From an uncultured Bacteroidales bacterium (GTDB lineage Bacteria; Bacteroidota; Bacteroidia; Bacteroidales; Paludibacteraceae): a stretch of 21,725 nt of DNA. Shown here one piece after another: positions 6,208 to 12,660 of this stretch (the stretch's first letter is position 1; the number at the start of each line of letters is the position of its first letter). Under the pieces are notes generated by a model. That model was given only the letters and a program-made list of their open reading frames with translations, made no database searches and had not been told where the DNA came from. The stretch covers positions 1 to 21,725 of the forward strand of contig CALEPS010000111.1 in the NCBI GenBank assembly GCA_937910305.1. The letters are read 5' to 3'. The position numbers and the translations under genes are program-made.

Positions 6208-7734
6208 ATGATGAATCAGAATCTGAACCAGAATGTCTTCGCTACTGCCGCCACGACCGTTGCCAACATGACCACCACCGAGAACGGACACGCCGCTGCT
6301 TCTACGACCGGAGATGCGCTTCTGGACCTGTACGGTCAGGTCGGCGCGCTTCGCGGTCAGGATGAGGCGCGGATATTTGCACTCTTCGACCGAGCCGTCG
6401 CTGAGGATGAGCTCCTGGCTGCGAAGCTCCTGTTCTACACCAGGGATGCCCGTGGCGGCGTCGGGGAACGGGATCTGTTCCGCATGCTGGCAAAATACGC
6501 GGCGGAGAAGCATCCGGAACTGCTCGTTAACAATCTTGAGCTGTTCCCGGAGTTTGGCCGCTGGGACGACCTGTATGCCCTGGCGGATACGCAGCTGGGT
6601 AAGGCGGCGTTTTCTGTTCTGCACAACCAGTATCTGCATGATATTTGCCGGGTCAATACCAAGGAGCCGATTTCCCTCGTAGGCAAGTGGCTTAAGAGCT
6701 GCAATGCCTCGTCTCCGGAGACCAAGCGGCTCGGTAAGCTGACGGCGAAGCAGTTCGGTCTCGACGAGAAGACCTATCGTCAGGGTCTCACCATGCTTCG
6801 CAATCGCATCCGGATCGTCGAGACCCAGATGTCGAAGGGCGAGTGGGGCGAGATCGATTACGAAAAGATTCCGTCCAAGGCCGGGCTCCAGTATCGTGAG
6901 GCATTTAAGCGGCACGATAAGGAGCGGTACAACGGATATTTGGAGGCGGTCAAGAACGGCGAGAAGAAAATCAACGCCAAAATGAACACGCCTCAGGATC
7001 TTGTTCATGCGTATCGCTCGTATCTCGGTCTAAAGGATTCGGAAGATCCGACCATCGAAGCGATGTGGAAGAACCTCCCGGATTACATTCACAGCGATGA
7101 GAACGTTCTCTGCATGGTGGACGTTTCCGGATCCATGTACGGCCGTCCGATCGAAGTGTCTACGGGTTTGGGAATGTATTTCGCGCAGCACAATCGCGGA
7201 GCATTCCACAATCTGTTCATGACCTTTGAGAGCATGCCTCGTTTCTGCAAGCTCGATGACGAAAAGTCGTTCCGGGAAAATCTCTGGAATGTCTTCGATG
7301 CGCCCTGGGGCGGTTCCACGGATCTGAATCGGGCGTGCGAGTCCATGCTTGATTTCGCCATTCGGAACCATGTTCCCCAGAAGGACATGCCGACCCGACT
7401 GATCATCATCTCGGACATGGAGATCGATGAGGCGGCGGGTCAATGGGGATGTCGGGATTTCTCGAACATTCTCCACGTCGACGAGCTTCGTCAGATGTAC
7501 GAGCGTGCCGGATATTCCATGCCCCAGGTGATCTACTGGAACGTGGAGAGCCGGGACAATCACTTCCAGACGAGGAGCGACGTCCCCGGAACCATGCTCG
7601 CCTCTGGATCCTCTCCCGCTGTGTTCGAGGCAGTGATGGAGATGAAAGATCTGGAGATCACTCCGTACATGGCTATGCTCGAGGTGCTGAATGGATCTCG
7701 CTATGAGACCGTTACAGTAGCATCTCGGGCATAG
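6208..7734 (+). CDS. Ro60-like RNA-binding protein (DUF2828/TROVE-like plus vWA)
   Basis: 508 residues, ATG (6208, or adjacent 6211) after GAGGAGGG. Residues ~33-290 form an alpha-helical repeat domain of the DUF2828/TROVE type; diagnostic stretches are GDALLDLYGQVGALRG, KLLFYTRDARGGVGERD and ELFPEFGRWDDLYAL. Residues ~298-490 are a von Willebrand A domain with a complete metal site: DVSGS (D305, S307, S309), GGSTD (T371) and ISDME (D403). Ro60/Rsr proteins have this two-part build, bind Y RNAs and misfolded RNAs, and work with nucleases in RNA quality control. The flanking hairpin RNAs fit that role. The start region is Thr/Ala-rich and disordered. Alternative: a DUF2828 protein with another ligand. 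Confidence 0.85.
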   Translation: MMNQNLNQNVFATAATTVANMTTTENGHAAASTTGDALLDLYGQVGALRGQDEARIFALFDRAVAEDELLAAKLLFYTRDARGGVGERDLFRMLAKYAAEKHPELLVNNLELFPEFGRWDDLYALADTQLGKAAFSVLHNQYLHDICRVNTKEPISLVGKWLKSCNASSPETKRLGKLTAKQFGLDEKTYRQGLTMLRNRIRIVETQMSKGEWGEIDYEKIPSKAGLQYREAFKRHDKERYNGYLEAVKNGEKKINAKMNTPQDLVHAYRSYLGLKDSEDPTIEAMWKNLPDYIHSDENVLCMVDVSGSMYGRPIEVSTGLGMYFAQHNRGAFHNLFMTFESMPRFCKLDDEKSFRENLWNVFDAPWGGSTDLNRACESMLDFAIRNHVPQKDMPTRLIIISDMEIDEAAGQWGCRDFSNILHVDELRQMYERAGYSMPQVIYWNVESRDNHFQTRSDVPGTMLASGSSPAVFEAVMEMKDLEITPYMAMLEVLNGSRYETVTVASRA

Positions 7735-7745
7735 TCCCGATTTTT
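7725..7745 (+). terminator. Weak terminator at end of Ro60-like gene
   Basis: TCGGG (7725-7729), loop CATAGT containing the TAG stop, CCCGA (7736-7740), then five Ts. The five-pair stem is short. It may separate the mRNA from the hairpin RNAs that follow, or allow partial read-through into them. Confidence 0.4.
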
Positions 7746-7801
7746 AAGACGCGTACAGCAAGTTTTTCTTGAATTAAGCCAGGTTGAGCATAACGCGTCT
7801 T
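7746..7801 (+). ncRNA. Hairpin RNA element 3 (Y-RNA-like)
   Basis: Perfect 9-pair closing stem AAGACGCGT (7746-7754) with ACGCGTCTT (7793-7801), and ACAGCAA immediately inside the 5' strand (7755-7761). The 38-base interior has no single convincing inner stem; CAAG-TTTTT-CTTG is one option. The closing stem is identical to that of element 5. Confidence 0.72.
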
Positions 7802-7809
7802 GTGGGAAA

Positions 7810-7866
7810 CAGGCACGAACAGCAAACATGAAAAGACCTGCTAAGTCTATATTCAACAAGTGCCTG
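7810..7866 (+). ncRNA. Hairpin RNA element 4 (Y-RNA-like)
   Basis: Closing stem CAGGCAC (7810-7816) with GTGCCTG (7860-7866). 5' loop GAACAGCAAACA (7817-7828). Inner stem TGAA-A-AGAC with GTCT-ATA-TTCA around loop CTGCTAA. The layout of closing stem, ACAGCAA loop and inner stem matches element 1. A GATATT follows directly at 7867. The linker after element 3 (CTTGTGGGAAACAGGCACG) resembles the element 1-2 linker. Confidence 0.72.
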
Positions 7867-7876
7867 GATATTTTTA

Positions 7877-7931
7877 AAGACGCGTGTACAGCAAATCATA
7901 CAAGCCATTAACGCGTCTTGTGATTTTTTTT
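7877..7931 (+). ncRNA. Hairpin RNA element 5 with U-tract terminator
   Basis: Closing stem AAGACGCGT (7877-7885) with ACGCGTCTT (7911-7919), interior starting GTACAGCAAATC, then GTGA and eight Ts (7924-7931). The T tract runs straight into the AAGGAGG ribosome site of the next gene. It shares its whole closing stem and ACAGCAA with element 3, so it looks like a recent copy. The 3' T tract marks the likely end of the element 3-5 transcript. Confidence 0.72.
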
Positions 7932-7947
7932 GAAGGAGGCAGAGTGC

Positions 7948-8283
7948 ATGTTTAAGCGGAGCGTCATCTTTCGGCCCGAATACGAATGGAATAATCTCTC
8001 GGAGAAACAGTATCGAGCTATGCGAACCCACATGGAGGATTACTACGAAGACGAACCGATTGCTCCGAATATCGACTGGTGCGTCGGCCACCGCGGCGGA
8101 AAAATCTCTACGGGATATTACTTTGTCATGAGTCTGAATGAAGTCCGTTACAATAACCGCTGTCGAAAGGCTACAGAAATGCTCGATTCGTACATCATCC
8201 TTCGAGAAATGCTCAAAAGAATGGATAAGATCGCCCAGGAACTTGATGAGATTCGAAAGGCGAACGAGGAGGAAATCGCATGA
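7948..8283 (+). CDS. Small hypothetical protein
   Basis: 111 residues. ATG 7948 follows GAAGGAGG; an in-frame TTG at 7930 lies before that site and is rejected. The N-terminal half is aromatic and acidic (HMEDYYEDEP near residues 28-37), the middle has WCVGHRGGKISTGYYF, and the last ~40 residues are an amphipathic charged helix. No family recognised. The stop overlaps the next ATG (ATGA). Confidence 0.62.
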   Translation: MFKRSVIFRPEYEWNNLSEKQYRAMRTHMEDYYEDEPIAPNIDWCVGHRGGKISTGYYFVMSLNEVRYNNRCRKATEMLDSYIILREMLKRMDKIAQELDEIRKANEEEIA

Positions 8284-8564
8284 CATTATATTTTCTGGAT
8301 TCCGATTGCAAGGAACATGAAATTGGTCCCGTTTCTCTCGTTGAGGGGGAGCTGGCAAGCGAATCGGTATACGGTTTGATTAAGGAAGATCTGAAAACTC
8401 GCAAACCGGATTTCACCAGCCACTATTATCGAATGTGGTGGGACGATCATGGTCGGTTCTGGGTAGATTTCGGATCTCATACCGAGTTCTATATCGCGCA
8501 TGGAGACGGGAACGGGCTGTATTCGGAAAAAGTAAAAACTGACGGGAGTGTTTGTCCGCAATGA
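8280..8564 (+). CDS. Small hypothetical phage protein
   Basis: 94 residues, ATG in an ATGA overlap with the previous gene, with GAGGAGG just upstream. Predicted beta-rich, with HYYRMWWDDHGRFWVDFGSH in the second half; proteins of this look are common in Clostridia phages but I know of no function. No membrane segment. The end overlaps the start of the double-HTH gene. Confidence 0.6.
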   Translation: MTLYFLDSDCKEHEIGPVSLVEGELASESVYGLIKEDLKTRKPDFTSHYYRMWWDDHGRFWVDFGSHTEFYIAHGDGNGLYSEKVKTDGSVCPQ

Positions 8565-9094
8565 CGACAACAATACAGATTACCAACGGGCATGTAGACG
8601 GATATTTGACCATCCTGGAGTTTGCCAAAAAGATCTACGTGGACAAGCGAACGGTTCGGGCATGGATTCGCAGAGGTAAGGTTCATCCGCTTCGGATTGG
8701 CTATCAGATATTTATCCCGGAGACACAGGGATACCCAGAGGAGAAGCGCGGAACCCGTGGTAAGAAGAGAAATATAGTCGGGCTATATTGTGAGGAGGAA
8801 CGTATGATGGTTTTTTGTGAACGATTGGATCAGGTGCTTCGGGAAAAAGATCTGTCTGAAACGGATCTTGCAGATATGGCGGATATTTTACCGCAGTCTG
8901 TATCCCGTTACATCAGTGGAAAGTCTGTGCCGTCGCTTTTGACCACGATCAAGATCGCCGAGGCACTGGATGTGAGTCTGGACTGGCTGTGCGGGATTGA
9001 CCGGAACGGGCAAGACTTGCGGAGCGAAGAGCAGTGGATGGATCGGAATGGAGGAAATGAGCATGGAGAAGATGGATATTTTGAAAACTATTGA
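8561..9094 (+). CDS. Double helix-turn-helix regulator (excisionase-like HTH plus XRE HTH)
   Basis: 177 residues, ATG in an ATGA overlap. Residues ~14-55 form a winged HTH of the excisionase/MerR kind (GYLTILEFAKKIYVDKRTVR, then WIRRGKV and an IGYQIFIPE wing). Residues ~85-145 form a Cro/C1-type HTH (LDQVLREKDLSETDLADMAD, YISGKSVPS, ALDVSLDWLCG). The two families are normally separate proteins. A strong GAGGAGG (8792-8798) precedes in-frame ATGs at 8804 and 8807, so the XRE half is probably also made alone. Likely a DNA-binding switch for phage transcription or lysogeny. Homology of the HTHs is clear by eye; the regulatory targets are unknown. Confidence 0.8.
   Translation: MTTTIQITNGHVDGYLTILEFAKKIYVDKRTVRAWIRRGKVHPLRIGYQIFIPETQGYPEEKRGTRGKKRNIVGLYCEEERMMVFCERLDQVLREKDLSETDLADMADILPQSVSRYISGKSVPSLLTTIKIAEALDVSLDWLCGIDRNGQDLRSEEQWMDRNGGNEHGEDGYFENY
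8804..9094 (+). CDS. Internal in-frame start: stand-alone XRE/Cro-type repressor
   Basis: 96 residues, the C-terminal part of the double-HTH gene, starting at ATG 8804 (or 8807). GAGGAGG at 8792-8798 is a better ribosome site than that of the full-length frame (GGGAG, 12 bases away). The product would be a complete Cro/C1-type DNA-binding domain. This is inferred from the ribosome site and domain boundary only; the site could be fortuitous in Glu-Glu codons (GAGGAG). Confidence 0.5.
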   Translation: MMVFCERLDQVLREKDLSETDLADMADILPQSVSRYISGKSVPSLLTTIKIAEALDVSLDWLCGIDRNGQDLRSEEQWMDRNGGNEHGEDGYFENY

Positions 9095-9632
9095 TATGGA
9101 GATGCAGCGCGAAGGTAACATCGCTATGAAGATCGGCAAAGTTGATTACGTAATGGGTTACTACGATTCGCTGGGTCTGAAGTTCGAGGAGCATCTGTGG
9201 ACTCGAACGCTCAAATGTCTGGAAATTTATTGCAAGACCCACGGACTGGATACAACCAACGAGGACCGGTACGAATTCGTGCGGATCATTGCCAATATGC
9301 CTGTCGAGGATATTCCATTGATTCGGAACGCTGGCACGAAAATTCAGCGGGAGATTCACAAAGCGCAGACTGCCTGCCGAAAGTATCTGCATAACGTACT
9401 CAAGGAAAAGGTTGTCGCTGTTGTGAATGTGCTGGAAGATGGATCCATCGACGGATATTTGACCTTGCCGCAGATCGCGAAAAAGTGGGGCGTAACGGAC
9501 AATTATCTGCGCGTCATGATCCATCGTGAAAAGCTCAAACCAGCGTTCAAGATCGGTACGGACTGGTACTTTAAGAACGATGCCCAGAAACCCATTGTCA
9601 AGAAAGGAAGGCCGAAAAAGAATGAAGCGTAA
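9063..9632 (+). CDS. Hypothetical protein with C-terminal excisionase-like HTH
   Basis: 189 residues. ATG 9063 lies 8 bases after GGAGG; ATG 9057 is too close to it, and the more upstream frame runs inside the previous gene. The first ~115 residues are helical, with no known motif. Residues ~130-175 form a winged HTH (IDGYLTLPQIAKKWGVTDNY, then MIHREKLKPAFKIGTDWYF), homologous to the N-terminal HTH of the preceding gene, with a shared 15-base stretch GACGGATATTTGACC. The tail is basic (KKGRPKK). Overlaps the previous gene by 32 bases and the next by 11. Probably a DNA-binding regulator; target unknown. Confidence 0.75.
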   Translation: MEKMDILKTIDMEMQREGNIAMKIGKVDYVMGYYDSLGLKFEEHLWTRTLKCLEIYCKTHGLDTTNEDRYEFVRIIANMPVEDIPLIRNAGTKIQREIHKAQTACRKYLHNVLKEKVVAVVNVLEDGSIDGYLTLPQIAKKWGVTDNYLRVMIHREKLKPAFKIGTDWYFKNDAQKPIVKKGRPKKNEA

Positions 9633-10026
9633 GGAGAAAAGTGTGGAAAAAGGTTTCGGAACCAAGAACATTGAGGGAATTGTCAAGACTTTGACCGAGG
9701 CTGAGGATCAGAAGCGCCTTGCCGAGCAGGAACTGGACTATTGTGATAAGAAGACGCAGGATCTTCTGCATGAACTGGAACTGGTGGAGCATTCTTATCA
9801 CGAAACGGCGAGGCTCTGCAAGGATCTGAAAGATATTCGTATGCGGCGTCGTGTGGCCAAGGAAACCATCGATCTCCTGACTCCTGTTTGTGAATGGAAG
9901 AACGAACAGAGCGGGGCGATCAACCGCTTGAACAAGGTGATCGGGGAGATGCGGAAGATCGATGAAAAGCGCAAGAACGCTGTGTACTATTATCGCGCAG
10001 ATAATGCTGGCAAGATTATCGGGTGA
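9622..10026 (+). CDS. Coiled-coil phage protein
   Basis: 134 residues, ATG 9622 after AGAAAGGAAGG. Almost wholly coiled coil: residues ~20-75 (TEAEDQKRLAEQELDYCDKK, LLHELELVEHSY) then DIRMRRRVAKETIDLLTPV around 80-100. This order resembles an uncharacterised coiled-coil family frequent beside recombination genes in Clostridia phages. No catalytic motif. Position between the HTH regulator and a Cys-rich gene suggests the early region. Confidence 0.68.
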   Translation: MKRKEKSVEKGFGTKNIEGIVKTLTEAEDQKRLAEQELDYCDKKTQDLLHELELVEHSYHETARLCKDLKDIRMRRRVAKETIDLLTPVCEWKNEQSGAINRLNKVIGEMRKIDEKRKNAVYYYRADNAGKIIG

Positions 10027-10039
10027 GGAGGAGAGATAA

Positions 10040-10357
10040 ATGGCAGAATTTCAAGATGTGATGCGGCAGAAGAAAAGAATGTGCAATTCTATTCCATGCA
10101 GCAAATGTGATATATACCGGTTGTGCGGCGAGGATATATTTAATTGTTATGGGTTTATAAGCAATAATCCGAAAAAAGCCGAAGAAGTTATTATGTCATG
10201 GGCCGCAGAACACCCGGAGCCGGTTTATCCGACGTGGGTTGAGTGGTTTCGACAAATGGAAATAGCACCGCTCGAACAGAAATGTTTTCACTCTTGGCTA
10301 CTCGAACCCATCCCCGCCGATATCGCGGAGAAACTGGGAATCGAGCCGAAACGATAA
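10040..10357 (+). CDS. Cys-motif phage protein (YPTWxEW family)
   Basis: 105 residues, ATG after GAGGAGGAG. The N-terminal part has CNSIPCSKCDIYRLC then FNC, a likely zinc knuckle (residues ~15-35). The second half has EVIMSWAAEHPEPVYPTWVEW and ends IPADIAEKLGIEP. The same order (Cys knuckle, EHP..YPTW.EW, IPADIAEKLG) recurs in many small clostridial phage proteins of unknown function. Codon use is more AT-rich than in the neighbours. It is the last gene before a 420-base gap. Confidence 0.75.
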   Translation: MAEFQDVMRQKKRMCNSIPCSKCDIYRLCGEDIFNCYGFISNNPKKAEEVIMSWAAEHPEPVYPTWVEWFRQMEIAPLEQKCFHSWLLEPIPADIAEKLGIEPKR

Positions 10358-10745
10358 GGAATTGCATCGCTACGACTTGCTGCGAAAAGAATAGAAAAGG
10401 AAGAGCGTGGAAGGGTAAGCAATGAGTGGAAACGGAAAAGCCGAGCGGAGATTTGATTGGATGAGCTTGGAAACGGAATAGAATAGACTCGAATCGCGTG
10501 GAGGGAAATAGCAATGAAACGGAAGAGCTTTGCTTAGCGTCGAAACGGAATGGACTGGCTTTGAACAGAGAAGGAATGGCACCGAGCTAAAATGCGTCGA
10601 AACGGAAAAGCGCAGATTAGAACCGAAACGATCGGCAATGGAATAGCTTTGCGTAGAGGGGAACAGAAACGGAAAGGAATAGATCGGCGATGCAACGGAG
10701 AGGCAAAGACGGGCAGGGAAACGGAATAGAATAGCTAACTGGACA
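10358..10745 (+). repeat. Purine-rich degenerate repeat field (non-coding)
   Basis: About 390 bases with no supported gene on either strand. The + strand is dominated by A and G, with TAG stops throughout. GAAACGGAA occurs seven times (10429, 10470, 10516, 10542, 10599, 10666, 10718), often within GCRNNGAAACGGAAWRG. The spacings 41, 46, 26, 57, 67 and 52 are all close to multiples of about 5.15 bases, as though built of ~5-base units (GGAAT, AGAAT, AGACT and similar). Exact repeats are too irregular for CRISPR. Could be an origin, a protein-binding array or a structured RNA. The long - strand frame here is a by-product of composition. Confidence 0.7.
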
Positions 10746-10777
10746 CACGAGACGGATATTTGAAAGGAGAAATCATT

Positions 10778-11371
10778 ATGGAAATGAAGGTTCGACTGAC
10801 TCTGACGGAAGAAGCTCTGGGTATGATGCCTGCGAACAAGGAACTGCACGAGACTTATATTGCCTCTAAGGCTCCGGACGCTCCCAAGATCGAGGAGGAG
10901 ATCGCTGCGGTGGGCGTTGGCGAGGTTGTGGAAAAGACCATGACGGTGTTCCCGAAGCTCGAGGACGGAACGCCTTTCTTCTGGGACTATCAGATTCGCG
11001 GCATGTTTAAAGACTCAATCGGTATGCTGCGCAGGATCAAGGATAAGAAGTGCAGCAAGCTGACGAGTTATAAGAAGGTTGTGGACGGACTGATATTTGT
11101 CAATGAGCGCAAGATCCCGATCCATCTGTCGGGTCCGATGGGGGACTGCCAGCGTCCTTTGCGAGCGGATACCATGCAGGGTCCTCGCGTGGCTCTGGCG
11201 CATTCCGAGAGCGTTCCCGCCGGTTCTACGCTCGAGTTTACGATCAATCTGCTGGACGATTCTCTCGAGGGCGTGATCCGCGAATGCCTGGACTACGGCA
11301 AGCTCCGCGGTCTCGGCCAGTGGCGTAACAGCGGATGTGGGCGCTTTGTCTGGGAGGAAGTTGCAGCGTGA
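10778..11371 (+). CDS. Phage protein with RAMP-like glycine-rich C-terminus
   Basis: 197 residues, ATG 10778 after AAAGGAGA; an earlier in-frame ATG at 10760 precedes the site. Begins with MKVRLTLTEEALGMMPANKE and an IASKAP stretch, followed by a conserved-looking core (PFFWDYQIRGMFKDS, CQRPLRADTMQGPRVALA, PAGSTLEFTINLLDDS) and the end LDYGKLRGLGQWRNSGCGRF. The final G-x-G-x5-G-x-G-R-F resembles the glycine-rich loop of RAMP/Cas5-7-like RNA-binding folds, but no CRISPR genes are present and the resemblance is weak. I recall similar uncharacterised proteins in Firmicute phages. A GATATT lies in its leader (10755). Confidence 0.72.
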   Translation: MEMKVRLTLTEEALGMMPANKELHETYIASKAPDAPKIEEEIAAVGVGEVVEKTMTVFPKLEDGTPFFWDYQIRGMFKDSIGMLRRIKDKKCSKLTSYKKVVDGLIFVNERKIPIHLSGPMGDCQRPLRADTMQGPRVALAHSESVPAGSTLEFTINLLDDSLEGVIRECLDYGKLRGLGQWRNSGCGRFVWEEVAA

Positions 11372-11372
11372 G

Positions 11373-11582
11373 ATGTTTATTCTACTCCATTTTGACGATT
11401 CCGGAGACCCGCTATACATTAACATAAACCAGATCGACTCTTTTCATCGTGACCAGGGAAGCTCCAATTGTACCGTTGTTAACATGCGGGGCTTCCTCGG
11501 CGATGAGGGAGACGGATATTATACGGTACGGGAAACACCTGAAACTATCGCAGGACTGATCGGTCTTATGAGGGGAGAGTGA
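11373..11582 (+). CDS. FlbD-like small protein, copy 1
   Basis: 69 residues, ATG 11373 just after the preceding stop, with GGGAGGAAG about 13 bases upstream. Pattern: hydrophobic strand, PLYININQIDSF, then TVVNMRGFLG and VRETPETIAGLIG. This resembles the FlbD-like fold often annotated in phages, where 'I.IN...I..' is followed by a strand pair and a terminal helix. Function unknown. A related protein starts at 11871. Confidence 0.65.
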   Translation: MFILLHFDDSGDPLYININQIDSFHRDQGSSNCTVVNMRGFLGDEGDGYYTVRETPETIAGLIGLMRGE

Positions 11583-11588
11583 TTTTTC

Positions 11589-11855
11589 GTGTCATGGCTT
11601 GCCAAACAGAACGAGAAAAAGCGTATGAAGAAACTCGTCGACGAAATGCCCACCTACAGATATACACCAAAGGGAGCGTATATAGACCGCAAGGGTGTGT
11701 ATCGGCGAGTCAATTTTAACAATCGTCGCCTGACCACACGACAATTTTTTCGAAAACTGGCAAATCGGCTTTCTCGCAGGCGCTTGGGCAATGAAGAGCG
11801 CATGGGACGCGGCGAACACAAAAAGATATTTGATCTGAAATGGATACTGGATTAA
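11589..11855 (+). CDS. Small highly basic hypothetical protein
   Basis: 88 residues from GTG 11589, with GGGGAGAG about 10 bases upstream. Strongly basic (Arg/Lys ~30%), with RKGVYRRVNFNNRRLTTRQF in the middle and RLSRRRLGNEERMG further on; probably nucleic-acid binding, but no motif is recognised. Lies between two FlbD-like genes. Ends with an in-frame GATATT (AAG-ATA-TTT). Confidence 0.58.
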   Translation: MSWLAKQNEKKRMKKLVDEMPTYRYTPKGAYIDRKGVYRRVNFNNRRLTTRQFFRKLANRLSRRRLGNEERMGRGEHKKIFDLKWILD

Positions 11856-11870
11856 GACGGGAGGATTAAC

Positions 11871-12098
11871 ATGAAACTGGTAGAACTGACCGGAACCGCG
11901 GGCGAACGACTATTTGTCAACCCGAATCATATTTTCGCAATCATCGAAAACACGGATTACAGGCGGATCATCTCTGACGGCGATGTGGACATCAACGTTC
12001 AAGAAAGTATGGATGATATTCTTACCGCTCTGAAATTTAATAACTTAATTGGAGGTGTGTGGTATGCCCGAAATGATGGACAAGAACATCGAGATTGA
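11871..12098 (+). CDS. FlbD-like small protein, copy 2
   Basis: 75 residues, ATG after GGGAGGAT. Begins MKLVELTGTAGERLFVNPNH followed by IFAIIEN, the classic FlbD-like opening (strand, then 'vNp.hI.aI'). DGDVDINVQESMDDILTAL supplies the later strand and helix. Related in layout to the gene at 11373. Overlaps the next gene by 35 bases. Function unknown. Confidence 0.7.
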   Translation: MKLVELTGTAGERLFVNPNHIFAIIENTDYRRIISDGDVDINVQESMDDILTALKFNNLIGGVWYARNDGQEHRD

Positions 12099-12321
12099 TA
12101 TTCCCAAGGTTGTTAAGATCACGTCGGAGCGAGCGCCGTTGTATCTGGGAGACAGCGAAGATTATGAGGCGGTCGGAACCCTTCGCGAGGACGATACTTT
12201 CGAAGTGGCTGCGATCTCTGCGGAGACGGGCTGGATCGCCGTTCGCGTGCCCAGATATTTATTGTGGGTGGCTCCCGAACATTGCGAGGCCGTCGATGAA
12301 AACGAAAGCGAAAACGTATGA
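12064..12321 (+). CDS. Small protein with SH3b-like pattern
   Basis: 85 residues, ATG 12064 after GGAGGTG (12051-12057). The sequence APLYLGDSEDYEAVGTLRED followed by FEVAAISAETGWIAVRVPR and LLWVAPEHC has the order of a bacterial SH3 domain ('vigtl..gd...v....gW..V......WV'). It is very short and has no signal peptide or catalytic partner, so a lysin role is unlikely. Acidic. Domain call is tentative. Overlaps both neighbours. Confidence 0.6.
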   Translation: MPEMMDKNIEIDIPKVVKITSERAPLYLGDSEDYEAVGTLREDDTFEVAAISAETGWIAVRVPRYLLWVAPEHCEAVDENESENV

Positions 12322-12556
12322 GATCGCCTATCTCTGTAACGGCAAAAATCCTGCATGTCGCGGGAGAGTGGGCTGTTACTATGCGAAGCCTGTGAACGGA
12401 GTCATCGGAGGCTGTCTGCATACGAGAGAAACTAAGTACGCCAAGAATCGCGTACTGAAAGACCAGGAACATCCCCGTGAGTATCCGGATCGTTTCGAGC
12501 GGTTCACTTGCGGGGATTTGGTTCGATACTATGAAAGCTTGAGGTGGTTCGATTGA
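12296..12556 (+). CDS. Cys-rich small phage protein (YLCNGK family)
   Basis: 86 residues; ATG 12296 lies inside the end of the preceding gene and has only a weak GCGAGGC upstream, so it is probably coupled. The N-terminal half has YLCNGKNPACRGRVGCYYA and GGCLHTRETKYAKN; the spacing C-x6-C-x5-C ... C-x-H-T ... A-x-N recurs in many small phage proteins and is likely a zinc site. Function unknown. The stop overlaps a TTG start of a 26-residue membrane peptide. Confidence 0.7.
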   Translation: MKTKAKTYEIAYLCNGKNPACRGRVGCYYAKPVNGVIGGCLHTRETKYAKNRVLKDQEHPREYPDRFERFTCGDLVRYYESLRWFD

Positions 12557-12633
12557 GCTATTCGTTCTGGAGCGTTGTGGTCATGGTGTTCATTATGCTG
12601 GCGCTGTTAACAAGTGATCAACGTTATCGGTAA
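12553..12633 (+). CDS. 26-residue membrane peptide
   Basis: TTG 12553 in a TTGA overlap with the previous stop and with GAGGTGG just upstream. The product is MSYSFWSVVVMVFIMLALLT followed by SDQRYR, a single hydrophobic helix with a short basic tail, ending at TAA 12631-12633. Similar micro-proteins occur around 14806. Coding is plausible but unproven. Confidence 0.45.
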   Translation: MSYSFWSVVVMVFIMLALLTSDQRYR

Positions 12634-12660
12634 AATCTATATCATTCTGTAAAGTGATAG

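Noticed and set aside
5991..7931. Hairpins around the Ro60-like gene as ordinary terminators only
   Set aside because: Only elements 2 and 5 end in T tracts; all five share ACAGCAA at the same place beside stems of different sequence, and they are longer than typical terminators.
10429..10726. Possible CRISPR array from repeated GAAACGGAA
   Set aside because: Repeats are 9 bases, irregularly spaced and degenerate; no 25-40 base repeats with unique spacers and no cas genes.
10370..10849. 159-codon open frame on the - strand through the purine-rich field
   Set aside because: Rich in Ser, Phe, Leu and Pro, as expected from reading a pyrimidine-biased strand; antisense to the start of a supported gene; no ribosome site seen.
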